Shown here: positions 7,447-12,141 of the stretch, one piece after another
Layout: each line of letters starts with the position of its first letter
Numbering within the stretch: the stretch's first letter is position 1
Origin: Cellvibrionaceae bacterium
Lineage (GTDB): Bacteria > Pseudomonadota > Gammaproteobacteria > Pseudomonadales > Cellvibrionaceae
Length of the DNA: 12,141 bases
NCBI GenBank assembly: GCA_021151525.1
Contig: JAGKXD010000118.1
Coordinates: forward strand, 1 to 12,141
Direction: 5' to 3'
Made by a program: the position numbers and the translations under genes
Notes under the pieces: model-generated
Database searches by the model: none
The model's input: the letters and a program-made list of their open reading frames with translations, nothing else
What the model was told of the DNA's origin: nothing

Positions 7447-8439
7447 TTAGTCAATGGAAATCCATTGGTTAGTTTGAGCGCTGGAAAAAATGGCATCAAT
7501 AATTTTCATATTGGCAAGTGCATCGCTCAAAGGTGTGGGCACCGTGATTTTTTGTTTTACGCTTTCGGCAAATGCATCGGCCATATTGCGATAGTGATCA
7601 CTTGGCAGTTGCACAATTTGTTCGCGCACACCATCGCGCTTCAATTCGATATGTGTGATGGTATCTGCGATGGGGTTAAAAGGCAGTGGAATTAAAATGC
7701 TGCCTTGTTCGCCGTGAATCTCCACGTACTGTTCAGCTTCACTTTTGGTGGACGCTGTGAAAGTTGAATTGCCGTCTGCGAATTCCATAATGCCTGATAC
7801 GAAACAATCGACTTCATAACCAGCATAAGGAGTAATTTGGCCGAGTACGCGCAGTGGCTCTTCGTCGTAAATAAAGCGAGCTAATGAAATGCAGTAACAA
7901 CCAATATCCATTAAGGCACCGCCGCCCCAATCGGCAATGTTGCGAATATTAGTTGCATCGTGATTGTTGTAAGCGAAGTGGGAGTGAATGGAGCGTACTT
8001 GGCCGATGCAGTTGTCTTGTACCAATTTTTTTGCGGTTTGCCACTGTGGATGAAAGCGGTACATAAAGGCTTCCATTACATTGAGTTGCGGGTTCTGCCG
8101 CGCAGCTTTAATTAATTTTTCAACATCTGTCGTATTCAAACCCAAAGGCTTTTCGCAGAGCACGTGCTTGCCTGCTTCAATCGCTTTGATTGACCAAGGC
8201 ACATGCAAGTGATTGGGTAGCGGGTTGTAAATGGCATCAACATTAGGGTCGGCAAGCAGTGCTTCATAACTTCCGTGGGCGCGTTTAATGCCCAATTCTT
8301 TTGCCGCTTGGTCGGCGCTTTCTTGTGTGCGCGATGCTATGGCAACCACTTCGCCCAGCAGTGAAGTTTGGATGGCGGGAATAACTTTCGTGCGACCAAT
8401 TTTGGCGCTACTGAGCACGCCCCAACGTAACTTTTGCAT
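7447..8439 (-). CDS. Gfo/Idh/MocA-family NAD(P)-dependent sugar oxidoreductase
   Basis: A 330-residue cytoplasmic dehydrogenase with an N-terminal Rossmann fold (GVLSSAKIG, residues 7-15) and a C-terminal alpha/beta substrate domain. The family's catalytic EKP motif is at 96-98, with Lys97. The second motif is GGGALMDIGCYCI (172-184), in which Tyr182 takes the place of the His found in many family members. That Tyr variant is typical of the branch with glucose-fructose oxidoreductase, aldose/xylose dehydrogenases and dihydrodiol dehydrogenase, so a pyranose or similar polyol is the likely substrate. The ATG at 8437-8439 is preferred because a GAGAG sequence precedes it; the open frame extends upstream only to a TTG at 8454. 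No signal peptide is seen, unlike periplasmic glucose-fructose oxidoreductase. The gap to the exported DUF3857 gene is 47 bases without a terminator, so they may be co-transcribed. Confidence 0.88.
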   Translation of the reverse strand: MQKLRWGVLSSAKIGRTKVIPAIQTSLLGEVVAIASRTQESADQAAKELGIKRAHGSYEALLADPNVDAIYNPLPNHLHVPWSIKAIEAGKHVLCEKPLGLNTTDVEKLIKAARQNPQLNVMEAFMYRFHPQWQTAKKLVQDNCIGQVRSIHSHFAYNNHDATNIRNIADWGGGALMDIGCYCISLARFIYDEEPLRVLGQITPYAGYEVDCFVSGIMEFADGNSTFTASTKSEAEQYVEIHGEQGSILIPLPFNPIADTITHIELKRDGVREQIVQLPSDHYRNMADAFAESVKQKITVPTPLSDALANMKIIDAIFSSAQTNQWISID

Positions 8440-8477
8440 ATGTCTCTCTTGCAATGATTAAGCGAATTGATTTGCCT

Positions 8478-8503
8478 GGCGCATAGCTAAAAAGCGATGC
8501 GCC
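8478..8503 (-). terminator. Hairpin between the small lipoprotein gene and the oxidoreductase gene
   Basis: A perfect 7-bp stem (GGCGCAT / ATGCGCC) with a 12-base loop lies about 14 bases past the stop of the small lipoprotein gene. On the minus strand no T-run follows, so it is either a weak terminator or an RNA-stability or processing hairpin between two genes on the same strand. Confidence 0.35.
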
Positions 8504-8517
8504 GAATGTGGTGTGGC

Positions 8518-8808
8518 TTATTGGCCTTTGTATGAATTGCGGATGTATTCGCGTGCATCCTTGGCGTTGTTGTAACAGGAATCAAAGTTTTCGGCGACTT
8601 GCATGGTGCGTGCAGCCGTTAACAAACTTAACGCTTTGGTATAGCTCACTGTACCGCCGAAACCTTTGGCTTTGGCGAGTGATAACTCTTTCCACGCGGC
8701 ATCACTTTCAGTTGCACAGCTGCTGCGCATTTCGGGTTTGGCGGCGCAGGCGATAAGAAAAGCTGCGCAGAGAGGAACGAGAACGACAAGGCTGAATCGA
8801 GATGACAT
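8518..8808 (-). CDS. Small lipoprotein of unknown function
   Basis: The 96-residue product begins MSSRFSLVVLVPLCAAFLIAC, a signal peptide ending in a lipobox (LIAC), so it should be lipid-anchored in the envelope. The mature part is a short helical domain with conserved-looking AWKELSLAKAKGFGGTVSYTK and two further Cys (about residues 30 and 77) that could form a disulfide. It resembles small hypothetical lipoproteins seen in Pseudomonas and relatives, with the same 'AWKEL-LAKA-GF-GTVSY-KALSLL' pattern; this is recalled, not searched. The start is clear: AAAGGAG lies six bases before the ATG at 8806-8808, so the longer open frame up to 8901 is not used. It has its own candidate promoter and a hairpin after the stop, so it is probably a separate unit from gluconokinase. 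Confidence 0.8.
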   Translation of the reverse strand: MSSRFSLVVLVPLCAAFLIACAAKPEMRSSCATESDAAWKELSLAKAKGFGGTVSYTKALSLLTAARTMQVAENFDSCYNNAKDAREYIRNSYKGQ

Positions 8809-8872
8809 GTATAGCTCCTTTCGTGAATGCCAACCGAAAACGCCCATAGGTACAAGTTGGCAGAGTGGCCTT

Positions 8873-8901
8873 ATTGTGGCGATAAGTCGCTGCCTTGCCA
8901 A
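8873..8901 (-). promoter_or_regulatory. Candidate sigma-70 promoter of the small lipoprotein gene
   Basis: On the minus strand TTGGCA (8896-8901) and CACAAT (8873-8878) are separated by 17 bases, matching the -35 and -10 consensus at 5 and 4 of 6 positions. Transcription would begin near 8866, about 58 bases before the start codon. Confidence 0.35.
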
Positions 8902-8928
8902 TAAGAGAATCGAGCTAATAAGGAGTAT

Positions 8929-9522
8929 TTATAGCGGCGCGCTTTGGGGGGTATTTGCCAGCAAATGCTGCTCAATAATCTCACTGGCTTGAGCCACCAC
9001 TTGGTCGATGGTCGGCCATACCTCTATAGGGTAAACGTCGATTTCATCCATAGGATCTTCCATGCTCGCAAATTGGCTATCGAGCAGAGCGGGCGCCATG
9101 AAATGATCCTTGCGATTGCTGATGCGATCTTCGATGGTCTCTTTGTTGCCATTTAAGTAGAGCACAATGGTACGCAAACCAGCGGAGCGTAATTCTTCCC
9201 GATGCTTCTGCTTCAGACCCGAAAACGCCAGTATGGTATGGATTTGCTGCGTATCATTGGATTGCAAACGCTGCTTGATTGATGCCACCCAGGGAGCGCG
9301 ATGCTCATCTGTCAGCGGAATGGCTTGGGCCATCAATGCGCGCGATTCATCGCTGTGAAAGTCGTCGCCATCGAGATATTCGTAGTGGTAAATATCGGCC
9401 AAAGCCCTTGCCAATGTTGACTTTCCACTACCTGAAACCCCCATCACAATGATGAGGTTAGTTGTTGCCAAGGGATTAGAAACAGTTTTTTTAGAGGTCA
9501 TTAAGGCCGGCCAATAGGTCAT
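8929..9522 (-). CDS. gntK: Gluconokinase-like P-loop sugar kinase
   Basis: Predicted to phosphorylate D-gluconate to 6-phosphogluconate with ATP in the cytoplasm, feeding the Entner-Doudoroff or pentose phosphate route. The P-loop is GVSGSGKST (28-36). LDGDDFH (50-56), PLTDEHRAPW, SGLKQKHREELR and HFMAPALLDSQFASMEDP follow in the order typical of thermoresistant gluconokinases. The length is 197 residues against about 175 for E. coli GntK because of a longer N-terminus; ATG 9499-9501 (residue 8) is an equally possible start and neither has a clear ribosome-binding site. After LDGDxxH the usual P-x-x-N-x-x-K-M is replaced by S-D-E-S-R-A-L-M, so the substrate pocket differs from the standard enzyme. 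It is divergent from the GntR-like repressor, with a probable operator over its promoter, which supports the gluconate-type role. Confidence 0.82.
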   Translation of the reverse strand: MTYWPALMTSKKTVSNPLATTNLIIVMGVSGSGKSTLARALADIYHYEYLDGDDFHSDESRALMAQAIPLTDEHRAPWVASIKQRLQSNDTQQIHTILAFSGLKQKHREELRSAGLRTIVLYLNGNKETIEDRISNRKDHFMAPALLDSQFASMEDPMDEIDVYPIEVWPTIDQVVAQASEIIEQHLLANTPQSAPL

Positions 9523-9549
9523 TCAAGTTTGTCATGGTAGCACAGGCTG

Positions 9550-9569
9550 AAATGATAGCGCAATCATTT
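9550..9569. promoter_or_regulatory. Probable operator for the divergent LacI/GntR-type repressor
   Basis: AAATGATAGCGCAATCATTT is a 20-bp palindrome with one mismatched pair (9557/9562) and a central GCGC. LacI-family repressors bind palindromes of this size with a central CG step. It lies between gluconokinase and the repressor gene and overlaps the candidate -10 box of gluconokinase, the right place for repression. From memory, Pseudomonas GntR sites also contain a TAGCGC core. Confidence 0.6.
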
Positions 9570-9581
9570 GGTCTGTGGTAA
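9552..9581 (-). promoter_or_regulatory. Candidate promoter of gluconokinase
   Basis: On the minus strand TTACCA (9576-9581) and TATCAT (9552-9557) are 18 bases apart, matching the sigma-70 hexamers at 4 and 5 of 6 positions. The -10 box lies inside the palindromic operator, so repressor binding would block it. The predicted transcript starts near 9545. Confidence 0.4.
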
Positions 9582-9592
9582 TGTATACAAGG

Positions 9593-9623
9593 TAAGTTCA
9601 AACTTATAGTCGCCTTTAGGCGA
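9593..9623 (+). promoter_or_regulatory. Palindrome and hairpin in the repressor gene leader
   Basis: TAAGTT-CA-AACTTA (9593-9606) is a perfect inverted repeat with a 2-base centre. Directly after it, TCGCC-TTTA-GGCGA (9610-9623) can form a short stem-loop in RNA. A TATAGT at 9605-9610 could be a -10 box, but no good -35 was found. The elements lie 30-60 bases before the repressor start and may affect its expression. Confidence 0.3.
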
Positions 9624-9652
9624 TATGTCATCTCTAAATGGAGATAAAAACA

Positions 9653-10684
9653 ATGAAAGTAGCTAAACAAGGCTCTGATAAAAAGCTCACGCTGATCGAC
9701 GTTGCCGTCGCAGCAGGAGTAAGTGCAATCACCGTGTCGAGGGTAATAAACCAGCCTGAGAAAGTTTCTGAGGCTTTACGCCAACAAGTTCAGAAGGCGA
9801 TCGACATGCTTGGATACATCCCCAATCAATATGCGAGTTCACTGGCGTCATCCAAATCGAAAGTGATTGGCGTTGCCATTCCTTCATTGTCCAACACTGT
9901 GTTTACCGACGTGTTGCGCGGTATTTACGATGTGATGGGCACCGCTGGCTACAAAGTGTTGTTGGTGGATACCCATTATTCGCCGCTTGAAGAAGAAAAA
10001 ATGATTCGCACGCTGCTCAGTCAGTCGCCCGAGGCGCTGATTATTACCGGCGGCGATCAAACCCGAACCTGTCAAAACTTGCTGCAAAAATCCCGCGTTC
10101 CTGTGGTGCAAATCATGGAATTGTTGAGTCAGCCGCTCGACATGAATGTTGGCTTTTCTCATTGGCAAGCGGGTTACGATGTGGTGAAGCATTTGTTGGA
10201 CGAAGGCTATGCGCGTATAGGTTTTATAGGCGCGCGTATGGACCCGCGTGTGCAGCAGCGTATGCAAGGTTTTAAAAAGGCCTTGGAAGATGCCGGTAAA
10301 TTTTGGAAAAACTTTATTGTCACTACGCCAGAGCCATCTTCAATTGCGATTGGCGGCGAATTATTTAAAAGTTTGCTGGCATCGACTAATGGTGTTGTTG
10401 ATGCCGTTTTTTGCGCGAACGACGACTTGGCGCTGGGTGCCTTGTTTGAAAGTCAGCGCATGAATATCAATGTGCCGGGCGATTTAGCGCTTTGCGGTTT
10501 TAACGATATTGAAGCCTCGCGTTTTGTAAATCCATCGCTCACCAGTGTGCAAGTAGGGCGCTACGAAATGGGTGTAAAAGCGGCGGAGATGGTGATTGAT
10601 CGTTTGAATGGAAAAATGGATGAACCAAAAGTGATTGATATGGGTTATCAAATTAAAAAGCGCCAGTCCACCAGTCACGAATAA
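9653..10684 (+). CDS. gntR: LacI-family transcriptional repressor, GntR (gluconate) type
   Basis: DNA-binding repressor expected to respond to gluconate or a related sugar acid. The N-terminal helix-turn-helix covers residues 13-32 (TLIDVAVAAGVSAITVSRVI). The hinge helix is NQYASSLASSKS (58-69), and the rest is a periplasmic-binding-protein-like effector domain. Several stretches closely recall E. coli GntR: GYIPN, IPSLSN.VF.DVLRGI, VGF at the domain junction, GARMDPR, and VFCANDDLALGA.FE.QR. The ATG at 9653 (343 residues) is preferred because GGAG at 9640-9643 precedes it by nine bases; an in-frame ATG at 9638 overlaps that site. It is divergent from gluconokinase and 34 bases upstream of the sugar symporter, with which it is probably co-transcribed. 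The palindrome at 9550-9569 is its likely target, which also allows autoregulation. Confidence 0.88.
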   Translation: MKVAKQGSDKKLTLIDVAVAAGVSAITVSRVINQPEKVSEALRQQVQKAIDMLGYIPNQYASSLASSKSKVIGVAIPSLSNTVFTDVLRGIYDVMGTAGYKVLLVDTHYSPLEEEKMIRTLLSQSPEALIITGGDQTRTCQNLLQKSRVPVVQIMELLSQPLDMNVGFSHWQAGYDVVKHLLDEGYARIGFIGARMDPRVQQRMQGFKKALEDAGKFWKNFIVTTPEPSSIAIGGELFKSLLASTNGVVDAVFCANDDLALGALFESQRMNINVPGDLALCGFNDIEASRFVNPSLTSVQVGRYEMGVKAAEMVIDRLNGKMDEPKVIDMGYQIKKRQSTSHE

Positions 10685-10687
10685 TCG

Positions 10688-10701
10688 TGATTTATAAATC
10701 A
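10688..10701. promoter_or_regulatory. Perfect 14-bp palindrome before the symporter gene
   Basis: TGATTTATAAATCA is a perfect palindrome just after the repressor stop codon and 17 bases before the symporter ATG. Its ends, TGAT-N6-ATCA, have the same spacing as those in the putative operator at 9550-9569, though the centre is TTATAA instead of AGCGCA. It may be a second, weaker repressor site or only an AT-rich coincidence. Confidence 0.35.
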
Positions 10702-10718
10702 TAACGAGGGCTCAGGCC

Positions 10719-12080
10719 ATGACACAAATAATGAATGAGCGTTCCGCCAAGCTCAGTTGGCGTGAGCGCATTGGTTATGGCTTGGGCGATACGGGGTTCA
10801 ATTTTTATTGGACGAATCTTTCTGCATTCCTCATGTTTTTTTACACGGAGGTGTTTGGTATTACCGCGGCAATTGCCGGCTCCATGATGGTTATCGTAAA
10901 AGTTATTAATGCCTTTACTGATGCGGGCTTGGGGGCATTTGCTGATCGCACAAAAAGCCGTTATGGAAAATATCGCCCTTTCTTAATTTGGGGAGCGCTA
11001 CCGCTCGCTATCAGTGCGGTGTTGCTTTATACAACTCCAAATCTAGATACGCAGGGTAAAGCAGTTTGGGCCTTTTGCACCTATTTGCTAATGATTACCT
11101 GTTACACAGTGGTGAGTATTCCTTACTCTGCTTTGTCCGGCGTAATCTCGGCAAACCCTGCTGAGCGCGACATCATTAATAGCGCGCGTTTTGTCGGTGG
11201 ATATTTAGGCGCAGCCTTGGTGACTTGGGGAACGCAAAAGCTGGTAAAAATGTTTGGGCAAGGCAATGATATTTTAGGTTGGCAATTAACCATGGCGTTT
11301 TGGGGAGTTGCAGCCTCCATTATTTTTGTCACCACTTTTTTAAATACACGCGAGCGGGTTACCGCAGTGGCTACAGCACAACCGCGAGTTATAGATGATC
11401 TCAAAGATCTTGTGTCCAATGTGCCTTGGATTGCAGTTTTCCTTCTGAACTTAATGGTTATGATTTTGCTGACGCTGCGTACCAGCACCACACTCTATTA
11501 CTTTAAATATTATGTGGGCAAGCCGGACTTCTCTGCGCAGTTCTTGCCAATGTTTATGCTCGCTGCGGTAGCAGGCGCTTTCGCAACTCCGTTCTTTGTG
11601 CGTTTCTTTGAAAAGAAAACTTTGTTGATGCTGCTTATGATTGCAACGGGTTTATTTTCACTGGCATTTTATTTTGTACCGCCTGATGGAATTATTTGCA
11701 TGGTCATACTGCAAGTCTGTATTGGCTTTGCATTGGGTATGAAGCCGCCATTAACGTTTTCCATGCTGGCTGATTCTGCGGATTACAACGAATGGAAACA
11801 CGGCCGTCGTGCAACTGCTATGACGTTTGCGGCGGGCGTTTTTTCGCAAAAATTGGGATCAGTGCTCGCCACTTTAATTATTACCGCCATTTTTACCGCG
11901 TTGGGCTATCAGGCAAACCAAACACAAACGGCCGATTCCTTAAAAGGCATAGTCTTTTTAATGTCGGTTATTCCTGCGCTTTTGGCATTTATATCTGTTG
12001 CGGCATTGCTGCTATATAAGTTGGATAAAAACACCATGATAAAAATTCAGGCAGATTTATTCGCGCGAAAAGCCGAGTAA
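10719..12080 (+). CDS. GPH-family (MelB-like) sugar:cation symporter
   Basis: A 453-residue inner-membrane transporter with about 12 hydrophobic segments. It belongs to the glycoside-pentoside-hexuronide:cation symporter family of the major facilitator superfamily. Family signatures are RIGYGLGDTGFNFYW in helix 1, LMFFYTEVFGI, and the loop 2-3 motif DAGLGAFADRTKSRYGKYRPF (from residue 68), followed by IPYSALSGVI and, in the second half, MLADSADYNEWKHGRR. Substrates in the family include disaccharides, xylosides, glucuronides and other hexuronides; the exact one cannot be read here. The helix-2 position usually held by Asp in the WDA..DP pattern appears to be Asn64, with Asp68 kept. GAGGG at 10706-10710 is eight bases from the ATG. 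It follows the GntR-like repressor, so uptake is probably controlled by it. It is not a GntP-type gluconate permease. Confidence 0.9.
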   Translation: MTQIMNERSAKLSWRERIGYGLGDTGFNFYWTNLSAFLMFFYTEVFGITAAIAGSMMVIVKVINAFTDAGLGAFADRTKSRYGKYRPFLIWGALPLAISAVLLYTTPNLDTQGKAVWAFCTYLLMITCYTVVSIPYSALSGVISANPAERDIINSARFVGGYLGAALVTWGTQKLVKMFGQGNDILGWQLTMAFWGVAASIIFVTTFLNTRERVTAVATAQPRVIDDLKDLVSNVPWIAVFLLNLMVMILLTLRTSTTLYYFKYYVGKPDFSAQFLPMFMLAAVAGAFATPFFVRFFEKKTLLMLLMIATGLFSLAFYFVPPDGIICMVILQVCIGFALGMKPPLTFSMLADSADYNEWKHGRRATAMTFAAGVFSQKLGSVLATLIITAIFTALGYQANQTQTADSLKGIVFLMSVIPALLAFISVAALLLYKLDKNTMIKIQADLFARKAE

Positions 12081-12137
12081 AAATTTTTTACAGTATTCTT
12101 TTTTTGATGTTATCTAGTTATTTTTTTGGAGTTATCT

Positions 12138-12141
12138 ATGT
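12138..12141 (+). CDS. Apparent start of the next gene, cut by the window edge
   Basis: GGAG at 12128-12131 is followed six bases later by ATG at 12138-12140, the normal spacing for a ribosome-binding site. It begins 57 bases after the symporter stop, in the same direction, with no terminator hairpin between them, so it is probably the next gene of the same operon. Only the first codon is visible, so its product is unknown. Confidence 0.4.

Noticed and set aside
8809..8901. Longer N-terminus for the small lipoprotein
   Set aside because: AAAGGAG sits six bases before the ATG at 8808, and only that start gives a proper lipoprotein signal.
8666..8992. Plus-strand 108-codon open frame across the small lipoprotein and gluconokinase ends
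   Set aside because: It overlaps two supported minus-strand genes and a candidate promoter, and has no ribosome-binding site.
9500..9535. Short leader peptide (ATG at 9533-9535, 13 codons) before gluconokinase
   Set aside because: It has no ribosome-binding site and no regulatory codon pattern; it probably occurs by chance.
10688..10701. FNR-type site reading of TGATTTATAAATCA
   Set aside because: FNR boxes have TTGAT-N4-ATCAA; here the half-sites are six bases apart and lack the outer T/A pair.

Overview
The window looks like chromosomal DNA from an aerobic gammaproteobacterium. The gene set (type II NADH dehydrogenase, GntR-type LacI repressor with gluconokinase, a GPH-family sugar symporter, DUF3857/transglutaminase protein, Pseudomonas-like small lipoprotein) and the moderate base composition would fit a polysaccharide-degrading lineage such as Cellvibrio or a relative. 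That placement is an inference from protein resemblance, not a database result.

Layout. Positions 1-300 hold no gene I can assign. Positions 301-1450 are an AT-richer, accessory-looking stretch with two minus-strand orphan genes. One is a 217-residue protein with disordered Pro/Ser/Thr-rich ends. The other is a Cys/His-rich protein of about 99 residues whose frame only becomes whole through a -1 shift at an A-AAA-AAC heptamer or by one extra A. Positions 1487-3492 carry a two-CBS-domain protein and an Ndh-type NADH dehydrogenase, both minus strand, with a terminator-like hairpin after ndh. A REP-like inverted repeat lies at 3539-3611.

Positions 3660-8808 are all minus strand. In transcription order they are a small lipoprotein, a Gfo/Idh/MocA oxidoreductase, a large exported DUF3857-transglutaminase-TPR protein, and a TPR lipoprotein whose ATG overlaps the preceding stop codon (TAATG). 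The last two almost certainly work together in the cell envelope, but their substrate is unknown.

Positions 8929-12141 form a carbohydrate-use module. Gluconokinase (minus) is divergent from a GntR/LacI-type repressor (plus), which is followed by a GPH sugar:cation symporter and, at the very edge, the apparent ribosome-binding site and start codon of another gene. The gluconokinase-repressor intergenic region holds a 20-bp near-perfect palindrome with a GCGC centre that overlaps the likely gluconokinase -10 box. A second palindrome with the same TGAT-N6-ATCA ends lies just before the symporter. Together they suggest one local regulon for uptake and phosphorylation of a sugar or sugar acid. 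No tRNA, rRNA, complete insertion sequence or CRISPR array is visible.
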